Shown here piece by piece: positions 1 to 7,525 of a stretch of DNA of 64,000 nt (the first letter of the stretch is position 1; each line of letters starts with the position of its first letter). Both the position numbers and the translations under genes were made by a program. The notes beneath the pieces were generated by a model that ran no database searches, was not told the DNA's origin, and was given only the letters and a program-made list of their open reading frames with translations. Source of the stretch: Streptosporangium album (GTDB lineage: Bacteria > Actinomycetota > Actinomycetes > Streptosporangiales > Streptosporangiaceae); the NCBI RefSeq assembly GCF_014203795.1, contig NZ_JACHJU010000001.1:4030001-4094000 (forward strand), given 5' to 3'.

Positions 1-1233
1 GGGACCCAGCTCGACGTGGCCCAGGAAGGCGTGCTCTTCGCCGGCCTGCCGGCCAAGCAGTCGGTCTGGATGTCCCACGGCGACAGCGTCGCCGCCGCCC
101 CCGAGGATTTCCTCGTCACCGCCGCGACCACGCAGACACCGGTCGCCGCCTTCGAGCACCCCGGCAAGGGCTTGTACGGCGTGCAGTTCCATCCCGAGGT
201 CCTGCACTCCGAGCACGGTCAGGCCGTCCTGAAGCACTTCCTCGACGCGGCGGGCTGCCGTCCCTCCTGGACGATGCTCAACATCGTCGAGGACGCGGTG
301 GAGGCGGTCCGCGCCCAGATCGGCCCAGAGGGGCGCGCCATCTGCGCGCTGTCGGGCGGGGTGGACTCCGCGGTCGCCGCCGCGATGGTGCAGCGGGCCA
401 TCGGTGAACGTCTGACCTGCGTGTTCGTCGACCACGGACTGCTGCGCAAGGGCGAGGCCGAGCAGGTCGAGCGTGACTTCGTGGCCGTCACCGGAGTGAA
501 GCTCCGCGTGGTGAACGCCCAGGAACGCTTCCTCAAGGCACTCGACGGAGTCGTCGACCCGGAGGAGAAGCGCAAGATCATCGGTCGTGAGTTCATCCGG
601 GTCTTCGAGGACGAGCAGCGCGCCATCCTCGCCGACGGCCCGGTCGACTTCCTCGTTCAGGGCACCCTCTATCCTGACGTGGTCGAGTCCGGGGGCGGCA
701 CCGGCACCGCCAACATCAAGTCGCACCACAACGTGGGCGGCCTCCCGGACGACCTGCGGTTCTCGCTGGTGGAGCCGTTGCGAGCGCTTTTCAAGGACGA
801 GGTCCGCCGCGCGGGCGAGGAGCTCGGCCTGCCCCCCGCGATGGTCTGGCGCCAGCCGTTCCCCGGCCCCGGCCTGGGCATCCGCATCATCGGCGCGGTC
901 ACGCACGACCGCCTGGAGATCCTCCGCGAGGCGGACGCCATCGCCCGCGAGGAGCTCTCCCGCGCGGGTCTGGACCGGGAGATCTGGCAGTGCCCGGTCG
1001 TCCTGCTGGCCGACGTCCGTTCGGTGGGCGTCCAGGGCGACGGCCGCACCTACGGCCATCCGGTCGTCCTGCGTCCGGTCTCCAGCGAGGACGCCATGAC
1101 CGCCGACTGGTCCCGCGTCCCCTACGACGTGCTCGCCCGCATCTCCACCCGGATCACCAACGAGGTCCGGGAGGTCAACCGCGTGGCCCTCGACGTGACC
1201 AGCAAGCCCCCGGGCACCATCGAATGGGAGTAG
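1..1233 (+). CDS. guaA: GMP synthase (glutamine-hydrolysing), 5'-truncated by window edge
   Basis: Converts XMP to GMP using glutamine and ATP, the last step of guanine nucleotide synthesis in the cytosol. The frame is open from base 1, so the start lies outside the window. The visible part begins in the glutamine amidotransferase domain, where the HPE of the catalytic triad is seen in VQFHPEV. The ATP pyrophosphatase P-loop SGGVDS follows, and the C-terminal dimerisation domain ends in the typical KPPGTIEWE. The stop is followed within 10 bases by a strong hairpin terminator, so guaA probably ends its transcript here. The family assignment is secure. The truncation is a window effect, not a broken gene. 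Confidence 0.98.
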   Translation, partial: GTQLDVAQEGVLFAGLPAKQSVWMSHGDSVAAAPEDFLVTAATTQTPVAAFEHPGKGLYGVQFHPEVLHSEHGQAVLKHFLDAAGCRPSWTMLNIVEDAVEAVRAQIGPEGRAICALSGGVDSAVAAAMVQRAIGERLTCVFVDHGLLRKGEAEQVERDFVAVTGVKLRVVNAQERFLKALDGVVDPEEKRKIIGREFIRVFEDEQRAILADGPVDFLVQGTLYPDVVESGGGTGTANIKSHHNVGGLPDDLRFSLVEPLRALFKDEVRRAGEELGLPPAMVWRQPFPGPGLGIRIIGAVTHDRLEILREADAIAREELSRAGLDREIWQCPVVLLADVRSVGVQGDGRTYGHPVVLRPVSSEDAMTADWSRVPYDVLARISTRITNEVREVNRVALDVTSKPPGTIEWE

Positions 1234-1241
1234 GAACGACG

Positions 1242-1278
1242 GCGCGGCCCCGCGGAGCATCCCTCCGCGGGGCCGCGC
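1242..1278. terminator. Strong hairpin terminator between convergent guaA and small membrane gene
   Basis: A perfect 16-bp GC-rich stem (arms 1242-1257 and 1263-1278) with a 5-base loop lies between the guaA stop (1233) and the stop of the convergent gene (1291). It has no long T-tract, as is common for actinobacterial terminators. By symmetry it can serve both strands. Confidence 0.85.
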
Positions 1279-1290
1279 TGTTCTCCGTCA

Positions 1291-1710
1291 TCACCGGGAC
1301 GCGCGGAGGCCGAGATACTGCAGGGCGGCGAAGCCGCCGACGGTGACCGCCTGCAGGAGGACCCAGACGGTGCCGAGGGCCGTGACCTCCAGGCCGCCGA
1401 TCGCGAGTTCGCCGACGCTGACCACGGTCCACAGGGTGTTGAGGACGACGGCGGCCAGGGCGGCGGTCCGGTTGATCGCGGCAGGCCGGGCGGCCAGCCA
1501 GATCGCGACGCCGTAGACGGTGAGGAACACGCCGATGCCGTACTGGAGGGTGACAGGCAGGCCGAGCAGGTCGTTGATCGGGCCCGCCAGGGCCAGGTAG
1601 GCCAGGCCGTTGACGGTGGTGACGACGGAGTCCAGGCGCAGCGCCAGTCGCAGGAGCCGGTGGGGGTCGGTGGCGGTATTGCCGGTCATGGCGGTGACCT
1701 TGTCGGTCAT
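1291..1710 (-). CDS. Small integral membrane protein, unknown function
   Basis: A 139-residue protein with four predicted hydrophobic helices, including AYLALAGPINDLLGL, TLQYGIGVFLTVYGVAIWL, AALAAVVLNTLWTVVSV and TVWVLLQAVTVGGFAAL. I recognise no catalytic motif. I chose the ATG at 1710 (MTDKVTAM) over the longer frame reaching 1752 because an AAGGAG site lies 8 bases upstream (1719-1724). The gene converges on guaA and shares its terminator. The small four-helix layout resembles the uncharacterised membrane proteins common in actinobacteria. No neighbour points to a role. Confidence 0.75.
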   Translation of the reverse strand: MTDKVTAMTGNTATDPHRLLRLALRLDSVVTTVNGLAYLALAGPINDLLGLPVTLQYGIGVFLTVYGVAIWLAARPAAINRTAALAAVVLNTLWTVVSVGELAIGGLEVTALGTVWVLLQAVTVGGFAALQYLGLRASR

Positions 1711-1961
1711 TTCGTCGTCTCCTTGTTTCCTGCGGTTGTTCCTGCAGGTCACAAAGGTACGGAGATCGGCGGAGCGTGGAATCTGTCATCCACCGGTACT
1801 TATCGGATCCTCTATAGGTCGGCTCGGGTATGCCCCGCTCTCGGGCGGCGCTGACCGGGCACACGGGCTTCCGGCCTGACGGACGAGGTGGGCGGCAGCC
1901 GTATCGGTGTGGATGACGACTGCGCCGGTTTTGCAGTCTCCATACAGGTAGGTTGGGCGGG

Positions 1962-3221
1962 GTGTCCTCGTCAGTCATCGGTCCCGGATCTTCCACGGTC
2001 ACGCCCGCCGCCCGGCTGGCCTGGCTGGACGCGCTGCGCGGGATCGCCGCCGTCGCGGTGTTGCTGGAACATCTGCTGCCCTGGTTCATGCCCGCGCTCC
2101 GGCCCTACTGGTTCAACCTCGGGATGTACGGCGTCCTGGTGTTCTTCCTGGTCAGCGGCTATATCATCCCGGTCTCGCTGGAAGGTCGCGGCGACGTCCG
2201 CGCCTTCTGGATCAGCCGCGTGTTCCGGCTCTACCCGGTCTACCTGCTGGTCGCGGCCTCCGTCCTGCTCATGGCCTTCTGGATGCCGGTCCGCGAGCAG
2301 GTGCCCCGCGACCTGTCGTCGGTGTCCGCGCACGTCACGATGCTGCTGGACGTGGTCCACCTCGGCGGGCTGGCCGACACCATGTGGACGCTCTCCTACG
2401 AGATGGTCTTCTACCTGGTGGTGACCGCGCTGTTCGTCCGCGGCCTGCACCGCCGGAGCGGCACCTTCGCCGTGGGGTTCGGTGCCGTGGCGGTCGTCGC
2501 CGGGCTGACGCTGACCGCGCCGCTGCTCAGCGGCCCCTGGCCCGCCTACGTGTCGGGCGTGCTCTTCCTCGTGGGCATGGCGTGCCTGATCGGCGGCCGG
2601 TTCCGGACCACCGCCGCCTACGTCCTCGGCGGCATGTCCGTGGTGTTGCTGCTCTTCGGCAGCTTCGTGCCATGGCTCGGGGCGGCGATCCTCGCGGTGA
2701 TGTTCGCCGGGACCGCGATCCGTCGCTGGGAGCAGGGGACGGGCGGGCTCTGGCCGGTGGCGGCCGTCACCGTTCTCGTGGCCCTGGCCCCGGTGTGGGC
2801 GTCCCAGGCGGGCTGGTGGTGGGTCCAGCCGGGCGTGTGGTTCACCACGATCGCGCTCGCGGGGGCGACGTTCGCGGGCGCGATGGCCCTGCGCCGCCGC
2901 CGCCTGCCTCTCTTCCTCGTCCGGCTCGGCCTGATCAGTTACTCGCTCTACCTCCTGCACCACCCGCTGCTGAGGCTCGTCAACGCTCTCGTCGGAGACG
3001 TGCGTGCCATGCAGCCGGTGGTGCAGGTGTCGCTGTCAGCGGGTTTCGTCACCGTGGTGATCGGCCTGAGCCGGCTCACCTACCGCTACGTCGAGCTGCC
3101 GATGCAGCGGCTGGGCAGGCGGCTGGCTCAGAGACCGTCGGCGGGCGACTCGGCGCTCTCGGCGCCGTCGAGCGGGGTGTCCGACGTCAAGCCGTCGTCC
3201 TTCTCGCTGCCGACGGGGTAG
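1962..3221 (+). CDS. Acyltransferase family 3 (OafA/YrhL-like) membrane protein
   Basis: A polytopic membrane O-acyltransferase of about 419 residues. Members move acetyl or other acyl groups onto surface sugars or lipids. The N-terminus has the family pattern ALRGIAAVAVLLEHL, whose His is the likely catalytic residue, followed by about ten hydrophobic helices. The ISYSLYLLHHP segment near the C-terminus is also typical. The GTG at 1962 is preferred over the in-frame TTG at 1953; neither has a strong ribosome site. The last 94 bases overlap the convergent deacetylase gene, giving a Ser-rich, non-conserved tail. Substrate unknown; a cell-wall glycan is plausible given the deacetylase and the glycan locus nearby. 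Confidence 0.85.
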   Translation: MSSSVIGPGSSTVTPAARLAWLDALRGIAAVAVLLEHLLPWFMPALRPYWFNLGMYGVLVFFLVSGYIIPVSLEGRGDVRAFWISRVFRLYPVYLLVAASVLLMAFWMPVREQVPRDLSSVSAHVTMLLDVVHLGGLADTMWTLSYEMVFYLVVTALFVRGLHRRSGTFAVGFGAVAVVAGLTLTAPLLSGPWPAYVSGVLFLVGMACLIGGRFRTTAAYVLGGMSVVLLLFGSFVPWLGAAILAVMFAGTAIRRWEQGTGGLWPVAAVTVLVALAPVWASQAGWWWVQPGVWFTTIALAGATFAGAMALRRRRLPLFLVRLGLISYSLYLLHHPLLRLVNALVGDVRAMQPVVQVSLSAGFVTVVIGLSRLTYRYVELPMQRLGRRLAQRPSAGDSALSAPSSGVSDVKPSSFSLPTG

Positions 3222-3973
3222 ATGTCGCCGGCCTTGAGCTCCTTGGCACCGCGCAGGGAGGAGACCGCCACGATGTGGTAGCCCTGCTTCTGCAGCGCGG
3301 TCAGCAGTTTCGGCATGACCGTGACGGTCTGCGCGACCCAGTCGTGCATGAGGATGACGCCGTCACGCTTGGCGTTCTTGAGCACCTCGTCGTAGATGGC
3401 CTTCTCGTTCTTGGTCGCCCAGTCGCGGGAGCCGCCGTTCCACAGCATGATCGGCATGTTCATCTCGGCCGCGATCGCCTTGACCCGATCGTCCAGCTCG
3501 CCGTACGGCGGGCGGATCATGGTCGGCGCCTTGCCGGTGACCTGCTTGACGAGGTCCTGGGTCTTGGTCAGCTCCTCGCGGATCTTGGCCTCGTCCAGCT
3601 CGCGCAGGTGCGGGTGGGTGTAGCTGTGGTTGCCGAGGTCGTGTCCCTCGACGGCCATCCGCTTGGCGAAGGCCGGACGCGACTTCACGTACTGACCCTC
3701 AAGGAGGAAGGTGGCCTTGGACTTGTACTTCTTGAGGGTGTCGAGCAGCTTGTCGGCGTATTTTCCGGGGCCGTCGTCGAAGGTCAGCGCGATGCACTTG
3801 ACCTTCGCGCAGTCCACGGGCGCGACCTTGGCGGCGGACTTGGCCTTGTCCGCCGCAGTGGTCTTGGCCGTGGTGGTGGGCTTTGGCTGGTCCGCGCTCC
3901 AGGCGGCGGTCGGCGTGGCCATTAAGGCGAGCGCGCAGGGGACGGCCAGCAGCATTCGGGCAGGAGACTTCAT
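3128..3973 (-). CDS. Secreted polysaccharide deacetylase (CE4/NodB domain)
   Basis: A 281-residue exported deacetylase that likely removes N-acetyl groups from peptidoglycan, chitin or another amino-sugar polymer. It has a signal peptide (MKSPARMLLAVPCALAL, Ala-rich cleavage region), an Ala/Lys/Thr linker and a NodB domain. The metal and catalytic motifs are TFDDGP (64-69), HSYTH (His116, His120), RPPYG (154-158) and LMHD (208-211), so it should be active. The ATG at 3973 has a GGAG site 8 bases upstream and places the signal peptide at the N-terminus; the longer frame to 4024 would bury it. Its 3' end overlaps the convergent acyltransferase gene by 94 bases, an unusual arrangement. Confidence 0.93.
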   Translation of the reverse strand: MKSPARMLLAVPCALALMATPTAAWSADQPKPTTTAKTTAADKAKSAAKVAPVDCAKVKCIALTFDDGPGKYADKLLDTLKKYKSKATFLLEGQYVKSRPAFAKRMAVEGHDLGNHSYTHPHLRELDEAKIREELTKTQDLVKQVTGKAPTMIRPPYGELDDRVKAIAAEMNMPIMLWNGGSRDWATKNEKAIYDEVLKNAKRDGVILMHDWVAQTVTVMPKLLTALQKQGYHIVAVSSLRGAKELKAGDIYPVGSEKDDGLTSDTPLDGAESAESPADGL

Positions 3974-4035
3974 GAGGGGAGCTCCGGGTGTTACGAGAGA
4001 TGCGGGCGGGACAGAAAAAAGCATCCTATCCGGAC

Positions 4036-4049
4036 ACTTCGCCCGAAGT
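4036..4049. promoter_or_regulatory. Palindrome ACTTCG-CC-CGAAGT upstream of deacetylase
   Basis: A perfect inverted repeat with 6-base arms and a 2-base centre, 63 bases upstream of the deacetylase start on the minus strand. The position suits an operator for that gene. It matches no motif I know. Confidence 0.35.
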
Positions 4050-4451
4050 AGGGTTGATTGGTTGTCTGCCAGCCGATCTTCAGGCTTCTACCAGCGAGCA
4101 CACAGGGACGGAAGTTTTCTGACACCTGCGCACCCAGCCCGGATCCGCGCGCCTTGGGCGTTGTCTCGATGTGGGGCTGTGACCGGCGCGGCTCACGGCG
4201 CCCCCATGGCCGCGTTACCCGTCCCATCGGATCCTTAAAAGGGGTAGACGAAGCACTGTCGCGCGCTCTTGCCCGGGTGCCCGAAACAACCGGCCCGTTT
4301 GGGCTTCGGGGTGACGGTCTACGGACCTCCCCCTGGACCGAACAGGCGAGGTGGGCGCACGTACAACGCACATGGACGTCGACAATGATCGTCCAGTAGA
4401 TTATGGCCCCGCTCTTAACCGGAGGTTACAAGTATCGAATTGGAGCATGAT

Positions 4452-4468
4452 CGTTGCAGATCGCAACG
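4452..4468. promoter_or_regulatory. Palindrome CGTTGC-N5-GCAACG upstream of the 4.6-7.0 kb cassette
   Basis: A perfect 6-base inverted repeat with a 5-base spacer, in the AT-richer part of the intergenic region and about 110 bases before the first cassette gene. It could be a dimeric regulator site. Inferred from symmetry and position only. Confidence 0.35.
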
Positions 4469-4573
4469 TACTCATTACATCTCCTCTGTTGCTCGGCGCA
4501 TTTGCACAGGTAGCGAGGAGACGGCGCGCTCCTGTCGCGGTTCCCCGATCGTCGGCCGACTGTCGCTGAAGCT

Positions 4574-5254
4574 GTGTCGCCCTATCTGCTGAGCACATGG
4601 AAGGTGTATCGCGTGCCCGACGGCATCTCTCCGAGCCCGACATATCCGGACTCATCCGCCAGTCCGTCCCCGAGTGGCTCTGGGGCGTCCAGTCCGTCCC
4701 CGAGTGGCTCTGGGGCGTCCAGTCCGTCCCCGAGTCCTTCGACCGGCAGCCCGAGCCCTTCTCCGTCGGATCTCACCCCATGCCCGCACGATCCCCCGTG
4801 CCGGATTCGCCCGTGCCTGCCGGATGACGACGAAATAGCGCGTACCCGGCCTATCAACGAAGATCGTGGCCCCAGTCCTCTTTTGGCTGGCTCAAACGAC
4901 CGGGTTCCGACCCCGGCCCCGTTCGAGCCTGCCCCAGATGGCAAGGATGGCTACGAAGCACGGACCGACAAGATCGTCATATTCGCCAACGTGATGCTTG
5001 AGGCCGAGGCGAACGTCGGCAATCTCAAGACCAAGGCCGTCACGGCCGACCACTGGAACCCAGTGCTCGGCGTCCCCCCCCTCCCTGGTGTTTATCTCAG
5101 AAAGCTCAACGGCTATATCGAGGAATGGGTCGACGCCGCGGGAACCCTGCAGAAAGTGCTCGGGGACGACGCGCCAAAGCTCATAGGCGTGGCGAAGAGG
5201 TACGCCGCCGCCCACAAGGACGCTGAAGAAGCCGTCCATCAGATCAACCCGTGA
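4574..5254 (+). CDS. Ser/Pro-rich protein with helical C-terminal domain, unknown function
   Basis: A 226-residue protein of unknown function, first of a four-gene cassette. Residues about 20-65 are low-complexity Ser/Pro/Gly, partly encoded by a 30-base tandem repeat. The C-terminal half (about 125-226) is a roughly 100-residue helix-turn-helix-like domain with a central VPPLPGVYLRKL turn. That recalls, without proving, WXG100/ESAT-6-type or related helical hairpin proteins. The GTG at 4574 lacks a clear ribosome site, and an in-frame GTG at 4604 is an alternative. Codon use is less GC-biased than in flanking genes. The stop is 12 bases before the next gene, so the two are probably co-transcribed. 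Confidence 0.6.
   Translation: MSPYLLSTWKVYRVPDGISPSPTYPDSSASPSPSGSGASSPSPSGSGASSPSPSPSTGSPSPSPSDLTPCPHDPPCRIRPCLPDDDEIARTRPINEDRGPSPLLAGSNDRVPTPAPFEPAPDGKDGYEARTDKIVIFANVMLEAEANVGNLKTKAVTADHWNPVLGVPPLPGVYLRKLNGYIEEWVDAAGTLQKVLGDDAPKLIGVAKRYAAAHKDAEEAVHQINP
4661..4736 (+). repeat. 30-base tandem repeat, about 2.5 copies, inside the Ser/Pro-rich gene
   Basis: Two identical 30-base units (4661-4690 and 4691-4720) and a half unit (4721 to about 4736). They encode a repeating Ser-Pro-Ser-Gly-Ser-Gly-Ala-Ser-Ser type segment. Being in phase (10 codons), copy number could vary without frameshift and would change the length of a flexible linker. Confidence 0.9.
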
Positions 5255-5266
5255 AGGATGCCCTAG

Positions 5267-6190
5267 ATGTCAAACTCCAGCGATCGCCTACATAGGCGAG
5301 CAGCGCGGTTACAAGCTGATGCTGAGAAGGCCAGGGCTGCTGAGCTGGCTGAGAAGGCCAGGGTTGCTGAGCAGGCCAGGGTTGCTCAGCTGGCTGAGCA
5401 GGCCAGGGCTGCTGAGCAGGCCAGGGTTGTTCAAGCTCGTTGGTCCATGATGGGCCGGGAACGTGAGTGGAATACAGCTGGCCAGGTCAAGGCTGACCAG
5501 GCCAAGGTGGATGCGAAGTTCTTCGATAGATTGTGGAAAGAGCTCACACCTGCTCATCGGAAAGTCTTGAAGGGGCTGACCTATGCCGGCCTTGTCGTAG
5601 GCATTCCGATGGTCGGTTACGCCGTTTGGCACGTGGGCGATCCCATCAATTACTTCGATGGCCGGAATACGTGGAACGAAATGCTGAGTGATCTCAAGGA
5701 CAGCGCCTGGGATGTATGGATCACTTACTTCAGCGAGGTCTCACCGTACTGGATGGGTCACGCGTCCGAAACGGTCCAGCGCTATCTCAGATTCGAGTTG
5801 ATCGGCATGTTCGACGAGCTCGGCCGTATCGCCGTTGAGATAAGCACCACCATGTCCAGCCTGGCCTGGGATATCACGGATTACAACATTAGTCTCGTCG
5901 ATCTGATGACGGTTTTCGGCCCCACCCTCATGATAATCATGCCGTTCGCTGGGACTTTGCCCGGCAGGGCCGTCCTGGTGGCGGCCTGCTTCGCGTTCCT
6001 TAAATTTCTCTGGGGGCTGATAAAGGAGCTCATCAGCAAGATGAAAGCACTCGACGGCAAGTTGCAAGCTCTCAACCACAAGATGAACGAACTCCAAGGG
6101 CTCTTCAACGTGGGTGACAACAAATTGCACCTGAAGCCGGTAGGCAGCGACGTCAACTTCTGGGTGCCCCTCTCCAAGGAAACCCAGTGA
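5267..6190 (+). CDS. Coiled-coil membrane protein, unknown function
   Basis: A 307-residue protein I cannot assign. Residues about 10-60 are an Ala/Glu/Gln/Arg-rich coiled coil built from near-repeated AEQAR and AELAEKAR units. Hydrophobic segments follow: GLTYAGLVVGIPMVGYAVW (about 105-125) and a long one around LMTVFGPTLMIIMPFAG to AVLVAACFAFLKFLWGL (about 215-260). The C-terminal tail may be helical (KMKALDGKLQALNHKMNELQ). The ATG at 5267 has a GAAGGA site 8 bases upstream. Its stop overlaps the next start (GTGA), indicating translational coupling. Such proteins next to YbaB-like and small helical proteins might form a membrane platform; this is inference. Confidence 0.6.
   Translation: MSNSSDRLHRRAARLQADAEKARAAELAEKARVAEQARVAQLAEQARAAEQARVVQARWSMMGREREWNTAGQVKADQAKVDAKFFDRLWKELTPAHRKVLKGLTYAGLVVGIPMVGYAVWHVGDPINYFDGRNTWNEMLSDLKDSAWDVWITYFSEVSPYWMGHASETVQRYLRFELIGMFDELGRIAVEISTTMSSLAWDITDYNISLVDLMTVFGPTLMIIMPFAGTLPGRAVLVAACFAFLKFLWGLIKELISKMKALDGKLQALNHKMNELQGLFNVGDNKLHLKPVGSDVNFWVPLSKETQ
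5321..5435 (+). repeat. Degenerate 15-base repeats encoding the coiled coil
   Basis: Units built on gctgagcaggccagg recur across about 115 bases and encode AEQAR-like pentads. Units differ by a few bases, so this is an older in-frame expansion than the 30-base repeat in the preceding gene. Confidence 0.8.
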
Positions 6191-6576
6191 CGCACATCGG
6201 CGCGGGCAACGAGGAAGACCTCCCACGGTTGTTCCGCGAGGTCGAGCGTATGGCCGACACGTTCACAGACGGGATGCGAGAGCTGGACGAGCGGAGGGTG
6301 ACAGGTGCCGACAGCACTGGCCGAGTGGTGGCCACGGTGACGGGCTCGGCGCAGCTTCTGCACGTGCGCATCGACCCTCGGGCGATGCGCGACCTCGACC
6401 ATGTGACGCTGAGCCAGGCCGTGCTGGACGCGGTCGGAGCGGCGCGCCAGACTGCGGCGGAAGGGCTGGACGAGCTCCTGGGCAGGCTGAACGGTGGCCG
6501 GCCGCAGCCCGCCCCGGAGGATAATCCGTTCACGCGTTACTTCGATGAGTTTCTGCGGGAGAGCGGGCATGGATGA
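6187..6576 (+). CDS. YbaB/EbfC-like small protein A
   Basis: A 129-residue protein resembling the YbaB/EbfC nucleoid-associated family. It has an N-terminal helix (ERMADTFTDGMRELDERRV), a beta segment with DSTGRVVATVTGSAQLLHVRIDP, and a C-terminal helix (LSQAVLDAVGAARQTAAEGLDELL). The beta segment followed by the long helix matches the YbaB fold, but members in actinobacterial cassettes often have unknown roles and DNA binding is not assured. The GTG at 6187 overlaps the preceding stop by 4 bases. It overlaps the following paralog by 8 bases, so the cassette is translated as a coupled operon. Confidence 0.75.
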   Translation: MTHIGAGNEEDLPRLFREVERMADTFTDGMRELDERRVTGADSTGRVVATVTGSAQLLHVRIDPRAMRDLDHVTLSQAVLDAVGAARQTAAEGLDELLGRLNGGRPQPAPEDNPFTRYFDEFLRESGHG

Positions 6577-6958
6577 GACGGACAGGCTGCGGATGCTCAC
6601 AGAGCGGCTGGAGCAGTTGGAGCGGCGGTCGGCGACTCTGGCTGAGGCCGGCGCGGCTGCGGAGCAGTGGGTCACGCGGGAGTTCACCGGCAAGGTAGAC
6701 AAGGGTGGGATCACGGCGACCGTGGACGCCTCGGGAAACCTGCTGGCCCTCGACATCAGCCAGCTGAGCAAACGGCGGCATGACGGCGTGACGCTCGGCG
6801 ACGCGGTGCTCGAGGCGATCCACAAGGCCGAGCAGGCCGCGAGCGAGGCGAGGGCCACGCTGATGGGCGACCTGGGCGTCGACTTGGGCGTCGACTTGGG
6901 AGACCTGTTCGGCGACGCCAAACGCTTCTTCGAGGCTGATGGCGGCCCGCACCGTTAG
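6569..6958 (+). CDS. YbaB/EbfC-like small protein B
   Basis: A 129-residue paralog of the preceding protein with the same order: long N-terminal helix (DRLRMLTERLEQLERRSATL), beta segment (GGITATVDASGNLLALDIS), and helix (LGDAVLEAIHKAEQAASEARATL). A short direct repeat encodes DLGVDLGVDLGD near the C-terminus. The ATG at 6569 lies inside the end of the upstream gene. The two YbaB-like proteins probably form a heteromer. Last gene of the cassette; no clear terminator follows. Confidence 0.75.
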   Translation: MDETDRLRMLTERLEQLERRSATLAEAGAAAEQWVTREFTGKVDKGGITATVDASGNLLALDISQLSKRRHDGVTLGDAVLEAIHKAEQAASEARATLMGDLGVDLGVDLGDLFGDAKRFFEADGGPHR

Positions 6959-7258
6959 GACGTCGTTACGTTGCCTCTGGTGGGTGGTGTTCTGGCTGGA
7001 CTGAGATGGGCGTGTCGCGATGGCAGGTCGGGCACGCGCCGGTCCATGCGCGTATGAGGTCCTGGAGTATGGCCAGGACTTGATAGAAGGTCAGACCGGC
7101 GCTGGGGCTCTGGGTCCAGGCGGACGGGTCGGTGGCCGTGGGCCGGTCCGACGGGAACACGGGCGCACGGACCCTCACACTTCGCTTCGCTACACTACGC
7201 TGTCGCGACGATACCGTGAGCTACTCCACTGCCTGCCGTGACCGAAGGGGCGAAATCG
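6959..7258. other. 300-base interval before the glycan locus
   Basis: This lies between the YbaB-like pair and the acyl carrier protein gene. It may contain a 70-codon minus-strand frame (listed separately) whose reality is doubtful. I found no terminator hairpin or repeat. The sequence returns to high GC here, marking the cassette's right edge. Confidence 0.4.
6966..7178 (-). CDS. Possible small protein or gene remnant with CxxC
   Basis: A 70-codon frame from a GTG at 7178 with a believable helical stretch (FYQVLAILQDLIRAWTG) followed by ACPTCHRD, a CPTC pair that could bind metal. There is no good ribosome site and no recognised family. The composition is more protein-like than most chance frames here, so it may be a real small gene or the relic of a larger one. 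It could equally be a shadow. Confidence 0.25.
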   Translation of the reverse strand: MRVRAPVFPSDRPTATDPSAWTQSPSAGLTFYQVLAILQDLIRAWTGACPTCHRDTPISVQPEHHPPEAT

Positions 7259-7525
7259 GTGCAAGATCATATCGACACGCGGATCAGGGCGTTCATCGAA
7301 CCTCGCTTCCCCGGCCGGAGCTGGACCGACGACGACGACATCTTCGCCCTGGGGTTCGTCGACTCGATGTTCGCGATGGAGGTGGTGATGTTCGTCGAGC
7401 GGACCTTCGCGGTGACGGTGCCCAACGACGAGCTTCACATGGACAACTTCCGCAGCGTCCGCTCCATGGCCGCGCTGGTCCGGCGGGTCTCCGCCGGCCC
7501 GCAGCCAGGGGCGGTGCCCGCGTGA
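7259..7525 (+). CDS. Acyl carrier protein
   Basis: An 88-residue acyl carrier protein. Ser36 in the GFVDSMFAMEVV motif is the predicted 4'-phosphopantetheine site, at the usual position in a protein of the usual length. I prefer the GTG at 7259 because a GAAGGGG site lies 8 bases upstream; a GTG at 7238 would add seven residues. The stop overlaps the FkbH-like start (GTGA). Adjacent ACP and FkbH genes are known from glyceryl-ACP systems and from some O-chain and sialic-acid-like sugar loci, where the ACP carries an acyl or glyceryl group for transfer. Here it probably loads the group used to modify a sugar. Confidence 0.88.
   Translation: MQDHIDTRIRAFIEPRFPGRSWTDDDDIFALGFVDSMFAMEVVMFVERTFAVTVPNDELHMDNFRSVRSMAALVRRVSAGPQPGAVPA

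Larger units (their letters stand above)
4025..4573. other. 549-base noncoding interval with two palindromes
   Basis: This stretch separates the deacetylase start from the Ser/Pro-rich gene. Open frames here have no initiation signals or recognisable protein features. It holds ACTTCG-CC-CGAAGT (4036-4049), about 60 bases upstream of the deacetylase start, and CGTTGC-N5-GCAACG (4452-4468), about 110 bases upstream of the next gene. Base composition falls towards 4400-4560, marking entry into the lower-GC cassette. Promoters for both divergent genes should lie here, but I could not place them. Confidence 0.5.

Noticed and set aside
1-1233. guaA as a broken gene
   Set aside because: The frame is open to base 1 with all downstream motifs intact; it is cut by the window edge.
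4058-4399. Open frames in the 4025-4573 interval
   Set aside because: No ribosome site, no protein-like segments, and overlapping frames on both strands of similar quality.
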